The notes under the pieces are model-generated. The model worked only from the letters and a program-made list of their open reading frames with translations. It ran no database searches and was not told the origin of the DNA. From NCBI RefSeq assembly GCF_040436345.1, contig NC_133230.1, positions 5,229,297 to 5,293,296 of the forward strand: DNA of 64,000 bases, written 5' to 3'. The position numbers were made by a program, and so were the translations under genes. Positions 43,958-55,147 of this stretch are shown here, piece after piece. The stretch's first letter is position 1. The number at the start of each line of letters is the position of its first letter. Source of the DNA: Pagrus major. Its lineage: Eukaryota > Chordata > Actinopteri > Spariformes > Sparidae.

Positions 43958-44395
43958 TTTACTCACAGCACAGAAATACAAGCCTTTATCTCCTGGCTCC
44001 AGATTGTTCACTGTGAAGCTCCCAGTGTAAGCGTCAGGTTTGGTGGCTGAGAATTTCTCTTTGCTGAAATTTCCAAAGTCATTTTTGCTGGTTGTTGTGG
44101 ACACTACTTGTTTCATTGTTTCTCCTGGCAGCTGTCTGTACCAGTACATGTAGACATATTCTCCACCCTTTGTTTGTCTGCAGTTTATTGTTGCATTTTC
44201 ACCCTTGTATCTCCACAGTATTTCATCCTGGGTCACATCATCACCAGCAGTCAGACCTGTGTGTATAACAGCAAAAGTTATCATGAGTGATTTTCATGTT
44301 TTTGCTCACAAAGGTTAAAGGCTGTAATGTTTTGGGGAGATCTCACCTGTAATCCAGAGCAGAAGTATTAGGAGACAAAGTTTGATAATGTCCAT
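43958..44395 (-). CDS. TRBV: TRB V segment V44, A body with B signal
   Basis: Leader exon 44347-44395, V exon 43958-44256. Family A body with CRQTKGGEYVYMYW and the G-type CDR2 TTTSKNDFGNF. The signal is B-type: heptamer 43951-43957, spacer 23, nonamer ACAAATACC 43919-43927. Same arrangement as V38, so the recombinant has itself been copied or arose twice. Framework 3 has VNNLEPGD where most have VKNLEPGD. Confidence 0.9.
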
Positions 44396-44845
44396 GTTCT
44401 TCAGTTTAAAGACTGCAGCAGGTCCAACACAACTGTCAGAGTAGTTAGAGGTCTAAAAAGTTGCAGGTGGGAGTGTCATATGTGTGACGTTCAGTCCTGG
44501 TGTACGTACCTGGGATGATTTGTGGTCCTCGAGGTCCCCCTACAGTATGTAAGATACTTGTAATACTGTTCAGTTCATCTATAAAGATTGTTCTGATAGC
44601 CATTATAAGGTTGCAGTTGCTTAATAAATGGTTTATAAAACATTTAATTGTTTAACAGTGAAATAAGTATCAACTACAGTTTCATTTATTATAAGTTTAG
44701 GCCAGGTTTGATGATTTCTAAGGTCTGGTCTAAGATGAGTGTGTAGTTCCCTCTACAGTTCATTAAAAGAACAGCTGTCTGCTTTTCACTGTGACACCAA
44801 CAGTTGGGTATTTGTACAGCTGTCTCAGTCACCTGGATCACTGTG

Positions 44846-45309
44846 TTTACTCACAGCACAGAAATACACTCCACTGTCATTGAACAGCAGCCTCTCCACT
44901 GTCAAAGATCCAGTCTGAGCATCCTTCTTCGTTGCTGGGAATTTGTCAGCACTGAACCCACTTTCATATGTATGTGGGGGACGTATTGTTGTGAGAACTA
45001 TTTGTTTCATCCCCTCCCCTGGCAGCTGTCTGTACCAGTACATCTGTCCATGTGAATGGTCCTTAGTGTGATTGCAGTCCATCGTGGCAGGCTGACCCTC
45101 GTTCATCCACAGCAGAGGGGTCTGGTTGACTTCACTCCCATCAATAAGACCTGTGAAAGAAAAAGATCTTGTCATGTTACAGAACCACCAGTGACTCCTC
45201 TTCATCATGAAAACTGAATGGACGAAATCAAATCATCAGCGTCATAATGTCCAGTACCTATAATGCAGAGCAGAGCTGCAGAGAGTGTGATCAGACCAGC
45301 TGTGATCAT
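44846..45309 (-). CDS. TRBV: TRB V segment V45, family B
   Basis: Leader exon 45258-45309, V exon 44846-45150. CDR1 CNHTKDHSHGQMYW, the most divergent of the family; CDR2 TTIRPPHTYESGF; framework 3 LLFNDSGVYFC; end CAVSK. Heptamer 44839-44845, nonamer 44807-44815, spacer 23. Confidence 0.9.
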
Positions 45310-45551
45310 TATTGTGTTGTGAGCTAAATGAACTCAGAGAGCAGAGTCACTGTCAGTGTGTGTGATGGGAGGTGTGACGTTACAACAGAGACATGCAGAG
45401 TTACAGGTGTGAGTGTTGCTGTGTGATGTGATGTTGTCTGATTGTCCTCGAGGTCCCCCTACAGTAGAGCTGCTACATACACTCACTGATAGATATGCCA
45501 ACAGTGCTCTGAGGTTTTTGTTCAGTGCTCTCATGTGTCTGTATCACTGTG

Positions 45552-45995
45552 TTGACTCACAGCACAGAAATACAAGCCTTTATCTCCTGGCTCCAGATCC
45601 TTCACTGTGAATGTCCCAGTATTAGCGTCAGGTTTGGTGACTGAGAATTTCTTCTCGCTGAAGTTGGGTACAAAGTCAGGATTGGAGTTTGCCATAGTGG
45701 ACACTACTTGTTTCATTGTTTCTCCTGGCAGCTGTCTGTACCAATACATGTAGAAGTAGTCTCCACCCTTTGTTTGTCTGCAGTTTATTGTTGCATTTTC
45801 ACCCTTGTATCTCCACAGTATTTTGTCCTGGGTCACATCATCGCCAGCAGTCAGACCTGTGTGTATAACAGCAAAAGTTATCACGAGTGATTTTCATGTT
45901 TTTGCTAACAAATGTTAAAGGCTGTAATGTTGTGGGTAGATCTCACCTGTAATCCAGAGCAGAAGTATTAGGAGACAAAGTTTGATAATGTCCAT
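45552..45995 (-). CDS. TRBV: TRB V segment V46, family A
   Basis: Leader exon 45947-45995 (MDIIKLCLLILLLWITG), V exon 45552-45856. CDR1 CRQTKGGDYFYMYW, CDR2 TMANSNPDFVPNF, VKDLEPGDKG, end CAVSQ. Heptamer 45545-45551, nonamer 45513-45521, spacer 23. It combines the start of V27 (DKILW) with the CAVSQ end of V32. Confidence 0.9.
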
Positions 45996-46227
45996 GTTCT
46001 TCAGTTTAAAGACTGCAACAGGTCCAACACAACTGTCAGAGTAGTTAGAGGTCTAAAAAGTTGCAGGTGGGAGTGTCATATGTGTGACGTTCAGTCCTGG
46101 TGTACGTATCTGGGATGAATTGTGGTCCTCGAGGTCCCCCTACAGTATGTAAGAAACTTGTAATACTGTTCAGTTCATCTATAAAGATTGTTTTGATAGC
46201 CATTGTAAAGTTGCAATTGCTTAATAA

Positions 46228-46634
46228 ATGACAGAAGATCAGGCTGCACATGCAAAATTAAAAATTTTAACATGTCATCAGTTTTGAAATTGAAACACGT
46301 TTGCGGGTCGTGTCTTTATTATCACTTTTTGATTATTTATAAACATTAAACAGAGAATGATGAAATTATTGTTGATGGTGGTTGGGTTCAGGTAACAATC
46401 ATTGTCTTTGGCAGAGCTGATGGTGGTTTATATGTTTTTATTTTCAATATTCAGGCAGTTAAACGTGTTGGAGTCTGTTCCAGAATACAGTTCTGTCACT
46501 TCAATCACCAAGTAGGGCTCCACACAGTTTTGGAAAACTAGAAAACTCAATTTTAATGAGCTCAGGTTTGACAGAAACAGTAAAATAATTCTAGATGAAA
46601 TACAGGAAAAAGGGGCGAAATGAAAAAAACACAA
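46228..46634 (-). repeat. Recurrent U block with open frame
   Basis: Reference copy of a non-V block repeated through the right half. On the minus strand a splice-acceptor-like TTTCTAG precedes a short frame, QNCVEPYLVIEVTELYSGTD to NCLNIENKNI and stop (46428 side). A 3'-UTR-like tail with AATAAAGACACG (about 46310) follows. It looks like the last exon and tail of an unidentified gene, or a retrocopied end, carried along by V duplication. I cannot name the protein, and no other exon of it is visible. Confidence 0.55.
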
Positions 46635-46885
46635 ATTTAAAAGGAGAGAATCAAAAATTGAATCACAAAATACAATGAATTGAAAATGAAATAAAACTCT
46701 TATTTGAGGTTTAAAATTTTTTAATGGAATGGAGAATTGATTCAGAGGGTAAATGCAGTAAAAGTTGTAATATGCTGAAAGTAAAATGGAGTAAAGATTT
46801 CTAAGGTCTGGTCTAAGATGAGTGTGTAGTTCCCTCTACAGTTCATTAAAAGAACAGCTGTCTGCTTTTCACTGTGACACCAACA
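46635..46885. other. AT-rich spacer before V47
   Basis: Highly AT-rich, low-complexity sequence, then the B-type 3' flank (AGTTCCCTCTACAGTTC). Nothing else is seen. Similar spacers lie at 48840-49050, 52510-52740 and 56190-56420. Confidence 0.5.
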
Positions 46886-46928
46886 GTTGGGTATTTGTAC
46901 AGCTGTCTCAGTCACCTGGATCACTGTG

Positions 46929-47414
46929 TTTACTCACAGCACAGAAATACACTCCACTGTCATTGAACAGCAGCCTCTCCACTGTCAAAGATCCAGTCAG
47001 AGCATCCTTCTTCGTTGCTGGGAATTTGTCAGCACTGAAGCCACTTTCATATCTATGTGGGGGACTTTGAGTTGTGAGAACTATCTGCTTCATCCCCTCC
47101 CCTGGCAGCTGTCTGTACCAGTACATCTGGAAAAAAGTAATGTCCTTAGTTTGATTGCAGTTCATCGTGGCAGACTGACCCTCGTTCATCCACAGCAGAG
47201 GGATCTGGTTGACATCATTCCCATTAATTCGACCTGCAAACATAAAAATCTTGTCATGTACTCAAATAATCTGTTATTGCTTTTTAATTAAATGAAGCTG
47301 GAATAATCAAAGCTTAAGTGAACATTTCTCCTGTCAGTCCTCAGCATCATAATGTACAGTACCTATAATGCAGAGCAGAGCTGCAGAGAGTGTGATCAGA
47401 CCAGCTGTGATCAT
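46929..47414 (-). CDS. TRBV: TRB V segment V47, family B
   Basis: Leader exon 47363-47414, V exon 46929-47233 (RINGNDVNQIPLLWMNEGQS, Ile for the usual Thr). CDR1 CNQTKDITFFQMYW, CDR2 TTQSPPHRYESGF, end CAVSK. Heptamer 46922-46928, nonamer 46890-46898, spacer 23. Confidence 0.9.
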
Positions 47415-47656
47415 TATTGTGTTGTGAGCTAAATGAACTCAGAGAGCAGAGTCACTGTCAGTGTGTGTGATGGGAGGTGTGACGTTACAACAGAGACATG
47501 AAGAGTTACAGGTGTGAGTGTTGCTGTGTGATGTGATGTTGTCTGATTGTCCTCGAGGTCCCCCTACAGTAGAGCTGCTACATACGCTCACTGATAGATA
47601 TGCCAACAGTGCTCTGAGGTTTTTGTTCAGCGCTCTCATGTGTCTGTATCACTGTG

Positions 47657-48153
47657 TTTACTCACAGCACAGAAATACAAGCCTTTATCTCCTGGCTCCA
47701 GATCCTTCACTGTGAATGTCCCGGTGTAAGTGTCAGGTTTAGTGGCTGAGAATTTCTCCTCGCTGAAGTTTCCAAAGTCATTTTTGCTGGTTGTTGTGTA
47801 CACTATTAGTTTCATTGTTTCTCCTGGAAGCTGTCTGTACCAGTACATCTCGGAAAAGTCGAAAGTCTTGTTGTGTTTGCAGTTCATTGTTGCACTGTCA
47901 CCCTTGTCTTTCCACAGTATGTCCTTCTGGTGGACATCACTCCCATCAGTCAGACCTGTGTGAAAACAGTTAGAGGTGAACATTTTAATTTGCATGCAGC
48001 AGAACATTTACTGTTTTTATACTTTTTGCTTATTATCCCTCTAATAGACGTTCTGGTCAATACTGCACAGCACTGCTGATAATTCTGTACTTCACCTTTT
48101 ATCAAGAGCACAAATAGTAACAAGCTGAAGAGACCACGTTTGGTGAAGTCCAT
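47657..48153 (-). CDS. TRBV: TRB V segment V48, family G
   Basis: Leader exon 48096-48153 (MDFTKRGLFSLLLFVLLIKG), V exon 47657-47955. The start LTDGSDVHQKDILWKDKGDS and CDR1 CKHNKTFDFSEMYW are found only here and in V60. From WYRQLPGETM onward it follows family A, with CDR2 TTTSKNDFGNF and end CAVSK. Heptamer 47650-47656, spacer 23, nonamer ACAAAAACC 47618-47626 is A-type. Family G thus joins a distinct 5' half and promoter to an A-type 3' half and signal. Confidence 0.9.
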
Positions 48154-48537
48154 GTTGAGAAAGTCAGAGTCAAACACATAACAGTCAGTGTAGTAACAGA
48201 GACAGAGTTGTAGTTGCAGGTGGGAGTGTCAGACAGTATATTTTGTGGGATGTGATCACAGTAACTGGGTACATTCATGGTCCTCGAGGTCCTCCTGCAG
48301 TACATGAGATCATTAGTTTTGGAAACAGTGGTGCAAACAGTGACCTGGGGTTTATGTTCAGCTTTCACATGTGTCTTTATTAGATCTTGGACAACCGAAC
48401 CTGTCGGGTTTGAAATGATGCCTGGTTTCAGTAACATCAGCTGACACTGTGCTTTCAAATACTTTTCTTTAAAAAAAAGTGTAAAAATAAATAAATATAG
48501 TGTAAAAATAACTAGAGCCTGACATATATCGACCAAC
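48154..48537. other. Upstream region of V48
   Basis: Promoter side of family G. The CCTCGAGG element is near 48280, with CCTCCTGCAG beside it. A copy lies upstream of V60 (59673-60000). Beyond about 48400 the sequence is AT-rich with no identifiable feature. Confidence 0.5.
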
Positions 48538-48860
48538 GTCTTTATTATCATTCGTTGATCATTTACAAACATTAAACAGAGAATGATGAAATTATTGTTG
48601 ATGGTGGTTGGGTTCAGGTACTAGTCATCGTCTTTGGCAGAGCTGATGGTGGTTTATATGTTTTTATTATCAATATTCAGGCAGTTAAACGTGTTGGAGT
48701 CTGTTACAGAATACAGTTCTGTCACTTCAATCACCAAGTAGGGCTCCACACAGTTTTGGAAAACTAGAAAACTCAATTTTAATGAACTCAGCTTTGACAG
48801 AAACAGTAAAATAATTCTGAATGAATTACAGGAAAAAGGGGCAAAATGAAAAAACACAAA
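48538..48860 (-). repeat. Recurrent U block with open frame
   Basis: Copy of 46228-46634: frame CVEPYLVIEVTELYSVTDSN to NCLNIDNKNI, tail with AATAAAGACG. It keeps the TTTCTAG before the frame. Confidence 0.55.
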
Positions 48861-49139
48861 TTCAAAAGGAGAGAATCAAAAACTTTCATTACAAAATACA
48901 ATGAATTGAAGATTAAATGAACATTTTCTTTGAGGTTAAAAAATAATTCATGGACTGGACAAATGAGGATAAATGTAGTATGATGAAAGTAAAATGGAGT
49001 AAAGATTTCTAAGGTCTGGTCTAAGATGAGTGTGTAGTTCCCTCTACAGTTCATTAAAAGAACAGCTGTCAGCGGCTTTTCACTGTGACACCAACAGTTG
49101 GGTATTTGTACAGCTGTCTCAGTCACCTGTATCACTGTG

Positions 49140-49625
49140 TTTACTCACAGCACAGAAATACACTCCACTGTCATTGAACAGCAGCCTCTCCACTGTCAAA
49201 GATCCAGTCTGAGCATCCTTCTTCGTTGCTGGGAATTTGTCAGCGCTGAAGCCACTTTCATATGTATGTGGGGGACTTTGAGTTGTGAGAACTATCTGCT
49301 TCATCCCCTCCCCTGGCAGCTGTCTGTACCAGTACATCTGGAAAAAAGTAATGTCCTTAGTTTGATTGCAGTTCATCGTGGCAGACTGACCCTCGTTCAT
49401 CCACAGCAGAGGGGTCTGGTTGACATCATTCCCATTAATTCGACCTGCAAACATAAAAATCTTGTCATGTACTCAAATAATCTGTTATTGCTTTTTAATT
49501 AAATGAAGCTGGAATAATCAAAGCTTAAGTGAACATTTCTCCTGTCAGTCATCAGCGTCATAATGTACAGTACCTATAATGCAGAGCAGAGCTGCAGAGA
49601 GTGTGATCCGACCAGCTGTGATCAT
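49140..49625 (-). CDS. TRBV: TRB V segment V49, family B
   Basis: Leader exon 49574-49625 (MITAGRITLSAALLCIIG, with an Arg inside the hydrophobic stretch), V exon 49140-49444. CDR1 CNQTKDITFFQMYW, CDR2 TTQSPPHTYESGF, end CAVSK. Heptamer 49133-49139, nonamer 49101-49109, spacer 23. Confidence 0.9.
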
Positions 49626-49867
49626 TATTGTGTTGTGAGCTAAATGAACTCAGAGAGCAGAGTCACTGTCAGTGTGTGTGATGGGAGGTGTGACGTTACA
49701 ACAGAGACATGAAGAGTTACAGGTGTGAGTGTTGCTGTGTGATGTGATGTTGTCTGATTGTCCTCGAGGTCCCCCTACAGTAGAGCTGCTACATACACTC
49801 ACTGATAGATATGCCAACAGTGCTCTGAGGTTTTTGTTCAGCGCTCTCATGTGTCTGTATCACTGTG

Positions 49868-50311
49868 TTTACTCACAGCACAGAAATACAAGCCTTTATC
49901 TCCTGGCTCCAGATCGTTCACTGTGAATGTCCCAGTATTAGCGTCAGGTTTGGTGACTGAGAATTTCTTCTCGCTGAAGTTGGGTACAAAGTCAGGATTG
50001 GAGTTTGCCATAGTGGACACTATTTGTTGCATTGTTTCTCCTGGCAGCTGTCTGTACCAGTACATGTAGATGTAGTTACCACCCTTTGTTTGTCTGCAGT
50101 TTATTGTTGCATTTTCACCCTTGTATCTCCACAGTATTTCATCCTGGGTCACATCATCACCAGCAGTCAGACCTGTGTGTATAACAGCAAAAGTTATCAC
50201 GAGTGATTTCCATGTTTTTGCTAACAAAGGTTAAAGGCTGTAATGTTGTGGGGAGATCTCACCTGTAATCCAGAGCAGAAGTATTAGGAGACAATGTTTG
50301 ATAATGTCCAT
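49868..50311 (-). CDS. TRBV: TRB V segment V50, family A
   Basis: Leader exon 50263-50311, V exon 49868-50172. CDR1 CRQTKGGNYIYMYW, CDR2 TMANSNPDFVPNF, TVNDLEPGD, end CAVSK. Heptamer 49861-49867, nonamer 49829-49837, spacer 23. V52, V54, V56 and V58 encode the same protein. Confidence 0.9.
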
Positions 50312-50761
50312 GTTCTTCAGTTTAAAGACTGCAACAGGTCCAACACAACTGTCAGAGTAGTTAGAGGTCTAAAAAGTTGCAGGTGGGAGTGTCATATGTG
50401 TGACGTTCAGTCCTGGTGTACGTATCTGGGATGAATTGTGGTCCTCCGAGTTCCCCCTACAGTATGTAAGATACTTGTAATACTGTTCAGTTCATCTATA
50501 AAGATTGTTCTGATAGCCATTGTAAAGTTGCAATTGCTTAATAAATGGTTTATAAACCATTTCATTGTTTAACAGTGAAATAAGTATCAACTACAGTTTC
50601 ATTTATTATAAGTTTAGGACAGGTTTGATGATTCTAAGGTCTGGTCTAAGATGAGTGTGTAGTTCCCTCTACAGTTCATTAAAAGAACAGCTGTCTGCTT
50701 TTCACTGTGACAGCAACAGTTGGGTATTTGTACAGCTGTCTCAGTCACCTGGATCACTGTG

Positions 50762-51225
50762 TTTACTCACAGCACAGAAATACACTCCACTGTCACTGAA
50801 CAGCAGCCTCTCCACTGTCAAAGATCCAGTCTGAGCATCCTTCTTCGTTGCTGGGAATTTGTCAGCACTGAAGCCACTTTCATATTGATGAGCACTGTAT
50901 GCAGTTGTGAAAACTATCTGCTTCATCCCCTCCCCCGGCAGCTGTCTGTACCAGTACATCTGGTCAAAAGCATCGCCCTTAGTTTGACTGCAGTCCATTG
51001 TGGCAGGCTGACCCTCGTTCATCCACAGCAGAGGGGTCTGGTTGACTTCACTCCCATCAATAAGACCTGTGAAAGAAAAAGATCTTGTCATGTTACAGAA
51101 CCACCAGTGAGTCCTCTTCATCATGAAAACTGAATGGACTAAATCAAATCATCAGCGTCATAATGTCCAGTACCTATAATGCAGAGCAGAGCTGCAGAGA
51201 GTGTGATCAGACCAGCTGTGATCAT
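50762..51225 (-). CDS. TRBV: TRB V segment V51, family B
   Basis: Leader exon 51174-51225, V exon 50762-51066. CDR1 CSQTKGDAFDQMYW, CDR2 TTAYSAHQYESGF, end CAVSK. Heptamer 50755-50761, nonamer 50723-50731, spacer 23. In unit 1 of the tandem duplication; V55 is its copy. Confidence 0.9.
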
Positions 51226-51467
51226 TATTGTGTTGTGAGCTAAATGAACTCAGAGAGCAGAGTCACTGTCAGTGTGTGTGATGGGAGGTGTGACGTTACA
51301 ACAGAGACATGAAGAGTTACAGGTGTGAGTGTTGCTGTGTGATGTGATGTTGTCTGATTGTCCTCGAGGTCCCCCTACTGTAGAGCTGCTACATACACTC
51401 ACTGATAGATATGCCAACAGTGCTCTGAGGTTTTTGTTCAGCGCTCTCATGTGTCTGTATCACTGTG

Positions 51468-51911
51468 TTTACTCACAGCACAGAAATACAAGCCTTTATC
51501 TCCTGGCTCCAGATCGTTCACTGTGAATGTCCCAGTATTAGCGTCAGGTTTGGTGACTGAGAATTTCTTCTCGCTGAAGTTGGGTACAAAGTCAGGATTG
51601 GAGTTTGCCATAGTGGACACTATTTGTTGCATTGTTTCTCCTGGCAGCTGTCTGTACCAGTACATGTAGATGTAGTTACCACCCTTTGTTTGTCTGCAGT
51701 TTATTGTTGCATTTTCACCCTTGTATCTCCACAGTATTTCATCCTGGGTCACATCATCACCAGCAGTCAGACCTGTGTGTATAACAGCAAAAGTTATCAC
51801 GAGTGATTTTCATGTTTTTGCTAACAAAGGTTAAAGGCTGTAATGTTGTGGGGAGATCTCACCTGTAATCCAGAGCAGAAGTATTAGGAGACAATGTTTG
51901 ATAATGTCCAT
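51468..51911 (-). CDS. TRBV: TRB V segment V52, family A
   Basis: Leader exon 51863-51911, V exon 51468-51772, heptamer 51461-51467, nonamer 51429-51437, spacer 23. Same protein as V50. The palindrome element upstream of the neighbouring B promoter reads CCCCCTACTGTA instead of CCCCCTACAGTA. Confidence 0.9.
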
Positions 51912-52144
51912 GTTCTTCAGTTTAAAGACTGCAACAGGTCCAACACAACTGTCAGAGTAGTTAGAGGTCTAAAAAGTTGCAGGTGGGAGTGTCATATGTG
52001 TGACGTTCAGACCTGGTGTACATATCTGGGATGATTTGTGGTCCTCGAGGTCCCCCTACAGTATGTAAGATACTTGTAATACTGTTCAGTTCATCTATAA
52101 AGATTGTTCTGATAGCCATTGTAAAGTTGCAATTGCTTAATAAA

Positions 52145-52562
52145 TGGCAAAAGATCAGGCTGCACATGCAAAATTTAAAATTTCATCAGTTTTAATATTC
52201 AAACATACGTTTGCGGGACGTGTCTTTATTATCACTTTCTGATCATTTATAAACATTAAACAGAGAATGATGAAATTATTGTTGATGGTGGTTGGGTTCA
52301 GGTACTAGTCATCGTCTCTGGCAGAGCTGATGGTGGTTTATATGATTTTATTTTCAATATTCAGGCAGTTAAACGTGTTGGAGTCTGTTACAGAATACAG
52401 TTCTGTCACTTCAATCACCAAGTAGGGCTCCACACAGTTTTGGAAAAATGGAAAACCCAATTTTAATAAAGTCAGCTTTGACAGAAACAGTAAAATAATT
52501 CGAGATGAATTACAGGAAAAAGGAGCGAAATGAGAAACACAAATTAAAAAGGAGAGAATCAA
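52145..52562 (-). repeat. Recurrent U block with open frame
   Basis: Copy of the U block with the frame CVEPYLVIEVTELYSVTDSN to NCLNIENKII. The acceptor-like TTTCTAG is replaced by TTTCCATT here, so it is doubtful that the frame is still an exon. Confidence 0.5.
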
Positions 52563-52841
52563 AAACTTTCATTACAAAATACAATGAATTGAAGATTAAA
52601 TGAACATTTTATTTGAGGTTAAAAAATAATTCATGGACTGGACAAATGAGGGTAAATGTAGTAAAGTGTAGTAAAAGTTATAATATGATGAAAGTAAAAC
52701 AGAGTAAAGATTTCTAAGGTCTGGTCTAAGATGAGTGTGTAGTTCCCTTTACAGTTCATTAAAAGAACAGCTGTCTGCTTTTCACTGTGACACCAACAGT
52801 TGGGTATTTGTACAGCTGTCTCAGTCACCTGGATCACTGTG

Positions 52842-53305
52842 TTTACTCACAGCACAGAAATACACTCCACTGTCACTGAACAGCAGCCTCTCCACTGTCA
52901 AAGATCCAGTCTGAGCATCCTTCTTCGTTGCTGGGAATTTGTCAGCACTGAAGCCACTTTCATATTGATGATCACTGTATGCAGTTGTGAAAACTATCTG
53001 CTTCATCCCCTCCCCTGGCAGCTGTCTGTACCAGTACATCTGGTCAAAAGCATCGCCCTTAGTGTGACTGCAGTCCATCGTGGCAGGCTGACCCTCGTTC
53101 ATCCACAGCAGAGGGGTCTGGTTGACTTCATTCCCATCGATAAGACCTGTGAAAGAAAAAGATCTTGTCATGTTACAGAACCACCAGTGACTCCTCTTCA
53201 TCATGAAAACTGAATGGACTAAATCAAATCATCAGCGTCATAATGTCCAGTACCTATAATGCAGAGCAGAGCTGCAGAGAGTGTGATCAGACCAGCTGTG
53301 ATCAT
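52842..53305 (-). CDS. TRBV: TRB V segment V53, family B
   Basis: Leader exon 53254-53305, V exon 52842-53146 (LIDGNEVNQTPLLW). CDR1 CSHTKGDAFDQMYW, CDR2 TTAYSDHQYESGF, end CAVSK. Heptamer 52835-52841, nonamer 52803-52811, spacer 23. V57 is its copy. Confidence 0.9.
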
Positions 53306-53547
53306 TATTGTGTTGTGAGCTAAATGAACTCAGAGAGCAGAGTCACTGTCAGTGTGTGTGATGGGAGGTGTGACGTTACAACAGAGACATGAAGAGTTAC
53401 AGGTGTGAGTGTTGCTGTGTGATGTGATGTTGTCTGATTGTCCTCGAGGTCCCCCTACAGTAGAGCTGCTACATACACTCACTGATAGATATGCCAACAG
53501 CGCTCTGAGGTTTTTGTTCAGCGCTCTCATGTGTCTGTATCACTGTG

Positions 53548-53991
53548 TTTACTCACAGCACAGAAATACAAGCCTTTATCTCCTGGCTCCAGATCGTTCA
53601 CTGTGAATGTCCCAGTATTAGCGTCAGGTTTGGTGACTGAGAATTTCTTCTCGCTGAAGTTGGGTACAAAGTCAGGATTGGAGTTTGCCATAGTGGACAC
53701 TATTTGTTGCATTGTTTCTCCTGGAAGCTGTCTGTACCAGTACATGTAGATGTAGTTACCACCCTTTGTTTGTCTGCAGTTTATTGTTGCATTTTCACCC
53801 TTGTATCTCCACAGTATTTCATCCTGGGTCACATCATCACCAGCAGTCAGACCTGTGTGTATAACAGCAAAAGTTATCACGAGTGATTTTCATGTTTTTG
53901 CTCACAAAGGTTAAAGGCTGTAATGTTGTGGGGAGATCTCACCTGTAATCCAGAGCAGAAGTATTAGGAGACAATGTTTGATAATGTCCAT
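53548..53991 (-). CDS. TRBV: TRB V segment V54, family A
   Basis: Leader exon 53943-53991, V exon 53548-53852, heptamer 53541-53547, nonamer 53509-53517, spacer 23. Same protein as V50, with a silent change in the framework 2 Leu-Pro region. Confidence 0.9.
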
Positions 53992-54441
53992 GTTCTTCAG
54001 TTTAAAGACTGCAACAGGTCCAACACAACTGTCAGAGTAGTTAGAGGTCTAAAAAGTTGCAGGTGGGAGTGTCATATGTGTGACGTTCAGTCCTGGTGTA
54101 CGTATCTGGGATGAATTGTGGTCCTCCGAGTTCCCCCTACAGTATGTAAGATACTTGTAATACTGTTCAGTTCATCTATAAAGATTGTTCTGATAGCCAT
54201 TGTAAAGTTGCAATTGCTTAATAAATGGTTTATAAACCATTTCATTGTTTAACAGTGAAATAAGTATCAACTACAGTTTCATTTATTATAAGTTTAGGAC
54301 AGGTTTGATGATTCTAAGGTCTGGTCTAAGATGAGTGTGTAGTTCCCTCTACAGTTCATTAAAAGAACAGCTGTCTGCTTTTCACTGTGACAGCAACAGT
54401 TGGGTATTTGTACAGCTGTCTCAGTCACCTGGATCACTGTG

Positions 54442-54905
54442 TTTACTCACAGCACAGAAATACACTCCACTGTCACTGAACAGCAGCCTCTCCACTGTCA
54501 AAGATCCAGTCTGAGCATCCTTCTTCGTTGCTGGGAATTTGTCAGCACTGAAGCCACTTTCATATTGATGAGCACTGTATGCAGTTGTGAAAACTATCTG
54601 CTTCATCCCCTCCCCCGGCAGCTGTCTGTACCAGTACATCTGGTCAAAAGCATCGCCCTTAGTTTGACTGCAGTCCATTGTGGCAGGCTGACCCTCGTTC
54701 ATCCACAGCAGAGGGGTCTGGTTGACTTCACTCCCATCAATAAGACCTGTGAAAGAAAAAGATCTTGTCATGTTACAGAACCACCAGTGAGTCCTCTTCA
54801 TCATGAAAACTGAATGGACTAAATCAAATCATCAGCGTCATAATGTCCAGTACCTATAATGCAGAGCAGAGCTGCAGAGAGTGTGATCAGACCAGCTGTG
54901 ATCAT
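54442..54905 (-). CDS. TRBV: TRB V segment V55, family B
   Basis: Unit 2 copy of V51. Leader exon 54854-54905, V exon 54442-54746, heptamer 54435-54441, nonamer 54403-54411. I found no difference from V51. Confidence 0.9.
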
Positions 54906-55147
54906 TATTGTGTTGTGAGCTAAATGAACTCAGAGAGCAGAGTCACTGTCAGTGTGTGTGATGGGAGGTGTGACGTTACAACAGAGACATGAAGAGTTAC
55001 AGGTGTGAGTGTTGCTGTGTGATGTGATGTTGTCTGATTGTCCTCGAGGTCCCCCTACTGTAGAGCTGCTACATACACTCACTGATAGATATGCCAACAG
55101 TGCTCTGAGGTTTTTGTTCAGCGCTCTCATGTGTCTGTATCACTGTG

